43,908 bases of DNA from Anaerolineales bacterium (GTDB lineage: Bacteria > Chloroflexota > Anaerolineae > Anaerolineales > E44-bin32): contig JARRPX010000036.1 in NCBI GenBank assembly GCA_037382465.1, forward strand, positions 1-43,908, given 5' to 3'. How positions within the stretch are numbered: position 1 is the first letter of the stretch; each line of letters begins with the position of its first letter. Shown here one piece after another: positions 1 through 7,584 of the stretch. The notes beneath the pieces are model-generated. The model saw only the letters and a list, made by a program, of their open reading frames with translations. It made no database searches and was not told the origin of the DNA. The position numbers were made by a program, and so were the translations under genes.

Positions 1-32
1 CGAAAACCGCAGCGCCCAGCTTCGTGATTCCT

Positions 33-995
33 CTATCGATTCATTCCAGCGTCGCGACGTCGAACCCGTACGTGCTGAGATGATCCAGGATGATCTGGCG
101 GGCCTCTTCTTCGCTCGGTCAATCGCTCCGACATTTCCCAGAGTTCGGCAGCCACATCCGCTGCGTGAGAGCGTTCACTCGATTTCACTTCTTTCGGGTA
201 GCCGCGCCACTCGCGCCAACCGCCGGGGCCATAATACCCCCCACCTTTCACGTCCGGTGCCGTTGCGGCATAGAGAATCGGCAGCGCACCCATCGCCGGT
301 TTCTGGCCGAGCAAGGGGTTTAAAACTCGGAAATACCATGTGTGAGCCTGCAAATTCGTAGCCGTCCAGCCCGGGTGAGCGGCAACAGCAAGGGCATCGA
401 CGCCGTTGGTCGTGAAACGTCTCTGCAATTCGTAGATAAACAGCAGATTCGCCAGCTTGCTTTGGGTATAAGCCGCAATGCGGTTGTAGTCTCGCTCCGC
501 ATTCAGGTTATCAAAATCGATCCGGCCCACGTGATGTCCGTTGCTGCTGACAGCGACGACACGTGCGCCTGGCGTCTGAAGAATGCGATCCAACAACCGG
601 CCGGTCAGCGCGAAGGGCCCCAGATGATTCGTGCCGAATTGGAGTTCAAAGCCGTCCGTGGTTCTCCCGAAGGGGGTCATCATGATGCCGGCGTTGTTGA
701 TGAGAATGTCCAGGCGGTCACAGCGTGCCCTATATTCACCGGCAAAATCTCGGATCGAAGCCAGATCTGAGAGATCGAGCAGCATCAGTTTCACTTTGGC
801 AGACGGATTCGCACCGCGGATCTCATCGACAGCCCTTTGGCCTTTTTCTCCGTTGCGGCAAGCGAGGATCACGTTGGCTTCCTTCGAAGCCAAGGATTTA
901 GCCACTTCAAAACCGATCCCACTGTTCGCCCCCGTCACGATAGCGGCCATACCCGGTAAATCTGGGATATCTACTGACCTCCATTTCGATGACAC
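33..995 (-). CDS. Short-chain dehydrogenase/reductase, WWOX/retinol-dehydrogenase type
   Basis: This is an NAD(P)-dependent oxidoreductase of about 320 residues. Visible are the Rossmann motif TGANSGIG (residues 21-28), the NNAG structural motif near residue 100, a Ser in VVAVSS and the catalytic pair in YTQSK. The opening SSKW..DIPDLPG is typical of the WWOX/RDH11-14-like branch. I chose GTG at 995 because GAGAGG lies 5 nt upstream; the frame stays open to a GTG at 1013 with a poorer site. The last 25 or so codons are Arg-rich and unlike the family. In the next frame an acidic tail (SEEEARQIIL, ending FDVATLE and a stop at 41-43) reads far better, so a one-base shift near 112-120 is likely. 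It lies downstream of the heliorhodopsin gene on the same strand. Substrate unknown. Confidence 0.88.
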   Translation of the reverse strand: MSSKWRSVDIPDLPGMAAIVTGANSGIGFEVAKSLASKEANVILACRNGEKGQRAVDEIRGANPSAKVKLMLLDLSDLASIRDFAGEYRARCDRLDILINNAGIMMTPFGRTTDGFELQFGTNHLGPFALTGRLLDRILQTPGARVVAVSSNGHHVGRIDFDNLNAERDYNRIAAYTQSKLANLLFIYELQRRFTTNGVDALAVAAHPGWTATNLQAHTWYFRVLNPLLGQKPAMGALPILYAATAPDVKGGGYYGPGGWREWRGYPKEVKSSERSHAADVAAELWEMSERLTERRRGPPDHPGSSQHVRVRRRDAGMNR

Positions 996-1154
996 GGAAA
1001 CCTCTCGATGCACGATCCGTAATGATCCGAGATCGTGCTTCCCACGATCGATAATCGTTTGGGACTCGATTGCGGTACAACTAGCCGCAGCTCCCTAAAA
1101 CATCCGTTTACCTGTGAAAGATACTACCATGGGATGCAGCAGGTTCGGCAGCGT

Positions 1155-1952
1155 TTATACAGGCGCGAGCGTTCCCGCCCAGATCAACCAGGCCAATACG
1201 GATTTCGCCGTCAGACTCAAGATGATGTAAACCCGCTCGCCGAAAAGGTAATCCATCCAGCGCCCCACCTTACGATACTGAAGCACCATGTTAATGGCAA
1301 AGATGTTGAAAAAGACGAACAGCGTGGGAATGATGGCATACACGAAAGCCGGCGGCTTGGCATCACCCGAGTTGACTGCGCCCACGAAATAGATGAAGAT
1401 CACGATCCAGGGGAAGATGCCGGCGATGCAGCCGTAGATGAAAGCCGTCCAATCCGTCCGCTGTGTCGTCTGATTGTGTAGCTCCATCATGATGCCGAAG
1501 AGATTCATCATGGCGTTGATCCCAAAGATCAGAATTAACGCGCCCAGGTCCCACAGCCCGGTGAGCATGCCGATCAGGACGATCATGAGGGACGAACTGA
1601 GGGCATATTCGTAGAAGCGCACCGGATTCATACCTTTCTTCAAATTTTCAACGTAACGGCCATAGCCGATCGTCGAAAGGTAGAAGTGGGCGACCGCCGA
1701 GATGAGCAGAAAAACAGCCACGGCGGGTCCGAAGCGCAGTCCGTAAAGCAGCTTCGGGTCCGGGGTTAGAGATCGCGTCTGGGTATCGAAGCGCAGGAAA
1801 TTTGTATAGATCGGATACGTGGTGTCATTGCTGACCAGGATCATGAAAATACCCTGGATCAAGTGGAGAAATCCCATTATGAGGTTGAAACGCCTCAATC
1901 CTGAGAATTTACCTTCCGAGTCGACAGAAGGTCGAGCAGCGTCTACAGACAT
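1155..1952 (-). CDS. Heliorhodopsin
   Basis: This is a 265-residue seven-helix retinal protein. Features seen: the retinal Schiff-base lysine K250 in SLTAKSVLAW of the last helix, the counterion glutamate E115 in RFYEYALSSS, and histidines H30 and H89. These match K241, E107, H23 and H80 of the type heliorhodopsin 48C12 with small constant offsets. The DYLFGE segment before the last helix is also typical. Known of the family: heliorhodopsins are inverted in the membrane relative to other rhodopsins, have a slow photocycle and mostly lack transport; a sensory or enzyme-regulating role is suspected. The ATG has an AGGGAGGG-type ribosome site 7-8 nt upstream. No retinal-forming 15,15'-dioxygenase (Blh/Brp) is in the window. 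The gene is followed by an RDH-type SDR 159 nt downstream. Confidence 0.95.
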   Translation of the reverse strand: MSVDAARPSVDSEGKFSGLRRFNLIMGFLHLIQGIFMILVSNDTTYPIYTNFLRFDTQTRSLTPDPKLLYGLRFGPAVAVFLLISAVAHFYLSTIGYGRYVENLKKGMNPVRFYEYALSSSLMIVLIGMLTGLWDLGALILIFGINAMMNLFGIMMELHNQTTQRTDWTAFIYGCIAGIFPWIVIFIYFVGAVNSGDAKPPAFVYAIIPTLFVFFNIFAINMVLQYRKVGRWMDYLFGERVYIILSLTAKSVLAWLIWAGTLAPV

Positions 1953-2120
1953 CAGTTATCCCTCCCTGGTTTGAAATCGGATATCTTACAGACTGGCGCA
2001 GCGATGGCGCTACAGCTCCTACAGAATGAGCAACTTAATAAAAATTGTAACAAATTCCTTGTATATTTGGATCATATTTATAGGGATTTCTGCCAGAATC
2101 CGTTCCCCATTCGTCCGCAA

Positions 2121-2822
2121 TTAACCTTCCAAAACCCGATAATCCTGCGCGGCGTAGAATTGACCGCTCGGACCGTGATCCTCCAGCAACGCCGGCACCA
2201 AAGCCCCCGGCAGTACACTCGACACCTCGTTCTCCGCATCCGGCCCGCCCATGTCCGTTTTCAACCAACCCGGATCGACAAAGTTCACCAGGACGTTCGT
2301 GCCGCGCAGCTCTGCGGCCAGATCCTGGCTGTATTTGTCTACCGCGGCTTTGGAGACGCTGTAAGGCGCCAGCTGGGGAATGTCGCGAATGCCCGACGTC
2401 AGATTGATGATGCGCCCGAAACCGCGGCGTTTCATCTCCGGGGCAAAGGCGTTGCACAAACGTACCATTGCAAACAGATTGATCTCGAAAATCCGGCGCC
2501 ACTCCTCCAGGTCGATCTCCCAGATGGAGTCCCAATCGTTCTGGATGGCAGCGTTGTTATACAAGATGTCGACCGCGCCTGGGCCAGCCTGCACTTGACG
2601 GACGAGTTCTTCGATCTGCTGTGGTATCGCCAAATCTGCTGCGACCGAAAAAGTCTGGACGTCAAACGCAGCCAATCGTTCGAGGGTTTCCGCGGTATTG
2701 CCGTCTTCTCGGCCGTGTACGATGATGTTGCACTTCCGCTGCGCCAATCCCAAGGCGATTTGCTGCCCGATACCCCGGCTGGAACCTGTAACAAGCGCCC
2801 ATTTATTCTCCAGTAATCTCAT
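2121..2822 (-). CDS. Classical SDR family oxidoreductase
   Basis: This 233-residue Rossmann-fold NAD(P)-dependent oxidoreductase shows TGSSRGIG (residues 12-19), the NNAAI version of the NNAG motif and the catalytic YSVSK. Its short length and the DPGWLKTDMGG segment fit the FabG-like classical group rather than the WWOX-like group of its neighbour at 33-995. The start at 2822 is chosen because AGAGG lies six bases ahead of it; a second ATG two codons upstream would almost touch that site. It is on the same strand as the heliorhodopsin, 168 nt upstream, so co-transcription is possible but unproven. Substrate cannot be told from the sequence. Confidence 0.9.
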   Translation of the reverse strand: MRLLENKWALVTGSSRGIGQQIALGLAQRKCNIIVHGREDGNTAETLERLAAFDVQTFSVAADLAIPQQIEELVRQVQAGPGAVDILYNNAAIQNDWDSIWEIDLEEWRRIFEINLFAMVRLCNAFAPEMKRRGFGRIINLTSGIRDIPQLAPYSVSKAAVDKYSQDLAAELRGTNVLVNFVDPGWLKTDMGGPDAENEVSSVLPGALVPALLEDHGPSGQFYAAQDYRVLEG

Positions 2823-2965
2823 TTTCATCCTCTTACAAAGTAGCTGGATTTCAGTTCTGCTCCTCAATTGTTAACTCAGTTTGAAACAGCCGGAAAATCA
2901 ATGGCCGTCTATCAGACGAAGCACATACACACCAATTTCGCAAATACGAAAAGAGACGGCATAGA

Positions 2966-3595
2966 TCAGGGCGTCTGGTCGATCGGTCGAAGAGTGCCTA
3001 CAATCTCGCTCAAGAGATCGAGATCACCACTTCCACTAAGAACCAGATAGCGATCTCCGATCGTGGTAAACAGGAACAGGGTTGTCTCTACCGGCGTCTG
3101 AATCTCATAACGAAACGCCCGCCAATTCCCCGCCAAATTCGATTCCTGCTCATCGATGATCTCGTAGCCCGACGCTGCCCAACCCTCTTTGCGAGTGGTG
3201 ATGAAAGCGTCTAAATCGTTCTTCGGATCCCACAAGAGCACGGTAATACTCAAGATCGTCCCACCCTCAGGGACAAATTCCGGCAGTTCACCCGGATTGC
3301 GCGGCCACGAGGTGATCTGCGCGAAGTAACCACGGTCCCCACCTGCCTGAGGTGCATCGGCGGTCCATGCAGCGGGGTAATCCAGCATAAAACCGGCAGA
3401 ATCATCCCTGTAGGTAACAGCGTCGAATGACACGTTTGGGGATTCAACATCCTCGGTAGGTAAAATCGCCTCCGTTGGCTCGAAGGTCGAAAAAATTTGG
3501 GGCGTCGGCAATGCTTTCGTCGGCGCAGCATTACTGCAGGCGGATAAGACGATCGCCCAGACGCAAGAGATAATTTTTAGAGATCGAACAGTCAT
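2966..3595 (-). CDS. Predicted lipoprotein with a PsbP/Mog1-like C-terminal domain
   Basis: A 209-residue exported protein. A short signal peptide ends in the lipobox LSAC, followed by a Thr/Pro/Glu-rich linker of about 45 residues and a compact alpha/beta domain (from roughly residue 60). The pattern YRDDSAGFMLDYPAAW followed by alternating strands and a late ...NWRAFRYE segment resembles the PsbP/DUF1795-like fold seen in many Chloroflexota lipoproteins; that assignment is by pattern only. The start at 3595 is preferred over an in-frame ATG at 3619 because the GGAAGG ribosome site lies between the two. The protein would be anchored on the outer face of the membrane. Function unknown. Confidence 0.75.
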   Translation of the reverse strand: MTVRSLKIISCVWAIVLSACSNAAPTKALPTPQIFSTFEPTEAILPTEDVESPNVSFDAVTYRDDSAGFMLDYPAAWTADAPQAGGDRGYFAQITSWPRNPGELPEFVPEGGTILSITVLLWDPKNDLDAFITTRKEGWAASGYEIIDEQESNLAGNWRAFRYEIQTPVETTLFLFTTIGDRYLVLSGSGDLDLLSEIVGTLRPIDQTP

Positions 3596-3619
3596 GTTTG
3601 TTTTACCTTCCCAAAACAA

Positions 3620-4086
3620 AATAAACCGCGGATATCATCCGATTATATCCGCTCCTGGATGATCATCCGTAGCGGCCAGGATGTGTATCGATCCGCTAGA
3701 AACGGAGGCTTTCGAGGCGTTCGGTTCGAGCAAATCAGCTATCGAACCAACTTGAAATAAGAAGAGTTGACATCATGCAGTCTCGTGATATGCAGGGAGC
3801 GCAGGAAGACCGGGCTGAATACAGTGTGGTCGTCAGTTGATTCCTCGCGGAGGGCAACGAGGGAAAGTTGGTCACATCCTGACCAACGAAGCGCATCATC
3901 GTCGGCTTGATCGGATATGGTAAATCACTTGCTGAATACGTGTCGACAAAGGCGTTACGAAGGATGCTGCGAACGAGGCAACGAGTGCAATCCAAAATTT
4001 TGCCTGCATCTGCTACACGTCCGGGAAACCTTGAGCCCTGGTAATGTCGAACTCAAGTTGAACAGGAACTAATCGAGGGACGTTCG
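3620..4086. other. 467-bp stretch without a convincing gene
   Basis: It lies between the lipoprotein start (3595) and a GNAT stop (4087). A minus-strand frame at 3735-3995 (86 codons) is open but has no ribosome site and an unusual Ser/Thr/Cys-rich composition. Plus-strand pieces near 3775-3840 and 3870-3990 look locally protein-like but are broken by stops. It may be decayed coding DNA; no repeat or RNA gene was recognised. Confidence 0.4.
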
Positions 4087-4551
4087 TTAGGAATTTTCTT
4101 TGGCCCGCTTTTCCATGAACACAGTTTCGACGCTACCACAGCAATCACCGCCCGAATCAAAAGTGGAGTAACCCAATTTGGTATACAAATGGATGTTGTT
4201 ATCGCTACATGCGCCTACGAAAAGCTCGAACCGTTTGGGGGTAAAGCGCTTTTCGATTTCCAACATCAACGCCGCGCCGATGCCGCGATTTTGGTACTCA
4301 GGCCGCACCGCCAGCCGGCCAATGTGGCAGATGCCATCCTTTTCGTATGCTCGAACCGTTCCGACGACCTCGCCATCGATGGTCGCCTTCAAAATCACAT
4401 GCGTGTTGAACTGCGTTCGAAGATCGTCGATGGTTTGCCGCAGCGGTGGGATATCGTAGTCGTGATAGCGCTCCGCTTCCATTCGGAACGCCAGCTTTTG
4501 TACGGCCAAGATATCTTCCGCATCAGCGCGTAATGCCTGTGTTATTTCCAT
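4087..4551 (-). CDS. GNAT family N-acetyltransferase
   Basis: A 154-residue single-domain acetyltransferase. The acetyl-CoA binding motif A is clear (VRPEYQNRGIGAAL, residues about 82-95), preceded by the strand ICHIGRLAV and followed by the LYTKLGY motif B region. This layout is that of stand-alone GNAT enzymes acting on small molecules or protein N-termini. It is transcribed away from the lipoprotein gene at 4840, giving a 288-bp divergent gap. The acceptor substrate cannot be deduced. Confidence 0.9.
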   Translation of the reverse strand: MEITQALRADAEDILAVQKLAFRMEAERYHDYDIPPLRQTIDDLRTQFNTHVILKATIDGEVVGTVRAYEKDGICHIGRLAVRPEYQNRGIGAALMLEIEKRFTPKRFELFVGACSDNNIHLYTKLGYSTFDSGGDCCGSVETVFMEKRAKENS

Positions 4552-4839
4552 CGAGTCATGCTTCCCGGCTTCGAGACCAAATCAATGTGGTACGTACTTG
4601 CAGGTAGAGTCAGCCACTCATCCAAGATCCGCACGATTATACCAGCGTGACATCCTGGACGACAGATTCGTCCGGCCAGAGACTCAAGCCTTCGAGACAG
4701 AAGCATCGGAGCGCGGGATTTGGCGATTCTTGTGCTGGATTCTGAAGATTCGCCTACTATTCTTGACGACTCTCTATTCTCAATCCTTCTGGGTCATTAT
4801 TTAATGGATGCAAATATCGTTTCCAGGAGATTAAACATC

Positions 4840-5757
4840 ATGATGAAATCACTCACCCCGCTAGTGGTCCTGATTTTCCTCGCCTCGGGGATCCTATCCG
4901 GATGCAACATGTTCGCGAAAACAGAAACACCGCCTGGTAAAGCCGCACCTATCCCCACACAGACTCCTACCGAAGTTCCTGCCGCCTGGGAAATCGTGCA
5001 CAAATTCAAGGTAGAGTCAAACATATACTTCGTTGGTTTTAACGACGAAGAGTATGGGATCACAGTAGGCTACGGTGGAGCCGTTGCCACCACCCAGGAT
5101 GGCGGCAGTACCTGGGAAAAAGCAAATAACAATTCCTGGTGCCGTTTTGGGTTGGACATCGTCGACGAAAGCATCGCCTGGCACATCGGCAACCGCGGTC
5201 AAGTCGGTGTATCCACGGATGGCGGACGGAATTGGCAACGCGCCTCCGATCTGTCGGATCAAGGGATCAGTAAATCGATCCGCTTCCTCGATGAGCAGAC
5301 TGGCTGGGCGGCTTCCGAGAAACAACTATGGGCGACCTCCGATGGCGGCCAGACTTGGGAAGATGTTCCCCTTCCGGAAGCAGGAATAACGATCCTCGCC
5401 ATCGAAATGCTGAGTAAAGTCAACGGATTTATCCTCGTGCATCCCGGAATTTTGTATGCCACACATGACGGCGGCGCAACGTGGATCTCCCTCGACCTGG
5501 GATTGGGTGAGGATCAAATCAGCCTGCTCGCATTGCCCTCGATGCGCTTTTTCGACGCCCAAAACGGGCTCATCGTCACGAAAGTGGGCGGTAAAGGCGT
5601 GGTGGCATTGCACACATCGAATGGGGGCGCAGCCTGGGAGCAGGAAGACCTGCCGGTCGAACTCGAGACTTCGAATCCGACCTTTTATCTCTCAGCAGAT
5701 GGCGCAACACTGACGATCAACGACAATTTGGTTGTGGTGTTGCGCAGGAATAGATGA
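4840..5757 (+). CDS. Ycf48/BNR-like beta-propeller lipoprotein
   Basis: A 305-residue exported protein. The signal peptide ends in the lipobox LSGC, followed by a Pro/Thr linker. The body has repeated Asp-box-like units such as TQDGGSTWE, STDGGRNWQ, TSDGGQTWE, THDGGATW and TSNGGAAWE, spaced roughly 40-60 residues apart, as in BNR/sialidase-type propellers and the photosystem II assembly factor Ycf48. No photosynthesis gene is nearby, so the fold rather than the function is recognised. ATG at 4840 (or 4843) is chosen because AGGAG lies about 10 nt upstream; the frame is open further 5' but without a ribosome site. A strong hairpin follows at 5795-5824. Confidence 0.85.
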   Translation: MMKSLTPLVVLIFLASGILSGCNMFAKTETPPGKAAPIPTQTPTEVPAAWEIVHKFKVESNIYFVGFNDEEYGITVGYGGAVATTQDGGSTWEKANNNSWCRFGLDIVDESIAWHIGNRGQVGVSTDGGRNWQRASDLSDQGISKSIRFLDEQTGWAASEKQLWATSDGGQTWEDVPLPEAGITILAIEMLSKVNGFILVHPGILYATHDGGATWISLDLGLGEDQISLLALPSMRFFDAQNGLIVTKVGGKGVVALHTSNGGAAWEQEDLPVELETSNPTFYLSADGATLTINDNLVVVLRRNR

Positions 5758-5794
5758 ACCAGCCTCCTCTTTCCTCCTGCGTGCGAACATCTTA

Positions 5795-5824
5795 AAATAG
5801 CTCCTGAAGAATCAGGAGCTATTT
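5795..5824 (+). terminator. Perfect 13-bp hairpin between lipoprotein and AraC gene
   Basis: The arms at 5795-5807 and 5812-5824 are exact reverse complements around the loop AGAA. The 3' arm ends in ATTT. It lies 38 nt after the lipoprotein stop and only five bases before the AraC start, so it can act as a terminator and also fold the AraC ribosome site. Confidence 0.7.
5814..5818 (+). promoter_or_regulatory. Ribosome binding site of the AraC gene, inside the hairpin arm
   Basis: AGGAG at 5814-5818 is the only good Shine-Dalgarno ahead of the ATG at 5830 (11-nt spacing). It is fully paired in the 3' arm of the 13-bp hairpin. In read-through transcripts translation would be expected to be low; a transcript starting inside the hairpin would be free of it. 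The regulatory effect is inference. Confidence 0.5.
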
Positions 5825-5829
5825 GTATT

Positions 5830-6744
5830 ATGGAACTGGCCACCACAGGAAACGAGTTCTATCCCGGTTATCAGCTCCCACTTTATCATCATCCACTCGA
5901 GTTGTTCGAAGCGGCGTACAACACCGGTACCCGTTTTAGAGTGGTCCTGATGGAAAACGGAACCGGTGTCCTCAATCTATCTGGACAACAAGTTGCCTTC
6001 CTTGCACCCACACTTTTTTGCTTGAACGAAAACGAGCGGCCGGAGATCGAGCAGCACCTGAATTTAAAGGCACGTTCCGTCTATTTCCATCCCTCGGTGA
6101 TCAATGGTGCATTCACATTTGAGATTGTACGCGGACAGGGTCAGAAGCTTACCACCGCAACGGATTTTCAAGATCTTTACTATCTTCGCCCGTTTATAGA
6201 GCGTACGGCGGAATACCATGGGGTGCTGCGTATTGGTCCTGCGTCTGCACAGCGTCTTGCTTCCCTGTTCAAAGCCCTGGCGGAGGAACTTGCGCTTCAA
6301 CGGGATGACAACTGGCCCTGCCGAAGCCGGTCCTATTTTCTGGAGGTGCTCTATCTCGCCGCGCGGATCTTTTCCGGCGTCCAAGAAAACGAAACCGACA
6401 CGCTAGCGACGAACGACGCCGACATCACCGAAGTCATTCTCCACCTCCATTCCAACTATCAACGCAAGATCACGATCAACGAGATGACAGAAATGTTCAA
6501 CACCAACCGCACGACGTTGAACGAAAAATTCCGCGACGCCACGGGCATGTCCCTCATCGCCTACCTGATCCAGCTGCGCATCCAGCTGGCCGCCATTCTG
6601 CTTCGAGATACCGAGCTGCCCATCAGCGAAATCCTCTACCGGGTGGGATATTCCGACCGCACTCACTTCAGCCGGACCTTTCAGAAGCACATGGGCCACT
6701 CACCGAGTGAATACCGCGAGAAATTCAGTTGGATGTTGCATTGA
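5830..6744 (+). CDS. AraC/XylS family transcriptional regulator
   Basis: A 304-residue regulator. The C-terminal 100 residues form the double helix-turn-helix of the family: a first HTH around ITINEMTEMFNTNRTTL and a second in the signature region ISEILYRVGYSDRTHFSRTFQ, followed by HMGHSPSEYR. The N-terminal half (about 190 residues) is a sensor region that looks cupin-like but lacks a clear ligand signature. The protein should bind DNA as a dimer. The closest genes are a propeller lipoprotein upstream and a convergent GNAT downstream, so the target is unclear. The start codon is fixed by AGGAG at 5814-5818, which is buried in a hairpin. Confidence 0.93.
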   Translation: MELATTGNEFYPGYQLPLYHHPLELFEAAYNTGTRFRVVLMENGTGVLNLSGQQVAFLAPTLFCLNENERPEIEQHLNLKARSVYFHPSVINGAFTFEIVRGQGQKLTTATDFQDLYYLRPFIERTAEYHGVLRIGPASAQRLASLFKALAEELALQRDDNWPCRSRSYFLEVLYLAARIFSGVQENETDTLATNDADITEVILHLHSNYQRKITINEMTEMFNTNRTTLNEKFRDATGMSLIAYLIQLRIQLAAILLRDTELPISEILYRVGYSDRTHFSRTFQKHMGHSPSEYREKFSWMLH

Positions 6745-6751
6745 TGTGGAT

Positions 6752-6768
6752 TTCCGCCAGCGGCGGAA
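6752..6768. terminator. Hairpin between convergent AraC and GNAT genes
   Basis: TTCCGCC (6752-6758) and GGCGGAA (6762-6768) form an exact 7-bp stem with a 3-nt loop. It lies in the 34-bp gap between two convergent stops, where a shared terminator is expected. There is no long T tract on either side. Confidence 0.5.
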
Positions 6769-6778
6769 TACGAAGCGA

Positions 6779-7204
6779 TCAGCTGCTTTTCCCCGGCCAA
6801 AAATGGATCATGCCCTTTCCAAGCGTCTCATTCGGTCTGCCGATGAAACCGAATCGTTCGTAAAACGGCTCTTTTCCTTTCGCCGCAAACAATCCCACGA
6901 TAGCATTTTCCGTCGCCGTACGTGCAATGTAATCCATCAGGCGCTCCATGATCGACTTACCGATGCCCTGCCCGCGGTAATCCTCGCGGACGATCACATC
7001 CTGGATGTAAAATGTGATTGCCCCATCACCAATCACGCGTCCCATACCAATCAGCTCGTCCCCATCCCGAACAGTAACGTGGAACAAGGAATGCTTGAAG
7101 CCATGCACGACGGCGCCTGCATCGGCGTAGGCGCCCCAGCCGACATGGTCACGCAAGTGATTGTATTCTGCTACGGTTGGAGCTTGCTGTCGATAGTTGA
7201 TCAT
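6779..7204 (-). CDS. GNAT family N-acetyltransferase
   Basis: A 141-residue acetyltransferase with the acetyl-CoA loop VREDYRGQGIGKSI (about residues 72-85) after the strand FYIQDVIV, and the late FYERFGF motif. The family pattern GMGRVIGDGA..FYIQDV is common in small stand-alone GNATs annotated as acting on unknown small molecules. The initial residues MINYRQQAPTVAEY mark a plausible start. It differs from the GNAT at 4087-4551 in all but motif A, so the two are not recent duplicates. Between it and the zinc-ribbon gene upstream lies about 200 bp with no convincing gene. Confidence 0.92.
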   Translation of the reverse strand: MINYRQQAPTVAEYNHLRDHVGWGAYADAGAVVHGFKHSLFHVTVRDGDELIGMGRVIGDGAITFYIQDVIVREDYRGQGIGKSIMERLMDYIARTATENAIVGLFAAKGKEPFYERFGFIGRPNETLGKGMIHFWPGKSS

Positions 7205-7407
7205 CTTGACGATATCCTACACGCTCAAAATTGATGTATCTGGTCATCTTCTGCAGCAGATAACCCTTCCGACGGGTCGATTGTCCGGGTAAACCAACAA
7301 CGTCGCTCGCTGTACATTCCTTGATTTGAAACGCCTCAGGCAGGCGGGCGGGTTCATTCATCCTTGGCAATGATGTCCTCAACCGTATAGCGCTTGAGCA
7401 TATCTTT

Positions 7408-7584
7408 TTATTTGCGCTTGTACACGGCCATCATATACAAAATTCCCGGCTCGCTTCCCTCCCAATTGCACCTGCGGCAGTAAAACTGATCGAGATCTTT
7501 ATCGTAGAGCAGATCGAAATCGATGTCGCGGAAGAGGCAATTCGGGCAGCGATAATTGATTACACCTTGTCGACCTTGAGACAT
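7408..7584 (-). CDS. 58-residue zinc-ribbon protein
   Basis: A small protein with two Cys pairs, CPNC (residues 13-16) and CRRC (residues 36-39), about 20 residues apart, which is the treble-clef/zinc-ribbon pattern. The acidic segment between them (RDIDFDLLYDKDLDQFY) and the tail LYMMAVYKRK have normal protein composition. The ATG at 7584 overlaps the last 25 nt of the broken upstream gene in another frame, which suggests translational coupling. It may be a metal-binding partner or a small nucleic-acid-binding protein; function unknown. A 15-codon frame (MLKRYTVEDIIAKDE) begins a few bases downstream, but it is too short to judge. Confidence 0.72.
   Translation of the reverse strand: MSQGRQGVINYRCPNCLFRDIDFDLLYDKDLDQFYCRRCNWEGSEPGILYMMAVYKRK

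Noticed and set aside
3735-3995. Minus-strand frame of 86 codons in a gene-poor gap
   Set aside because: No ribosome site, unusual composition and no motif; kept only as part of the gap description.
7149-7382. Minus-strand frame of 77 codons between GNAT and zinc-ribbon genes
   Set aside because: Overlaps the GNAT start in another frame, has no ribosome site and no recognisable pattern.
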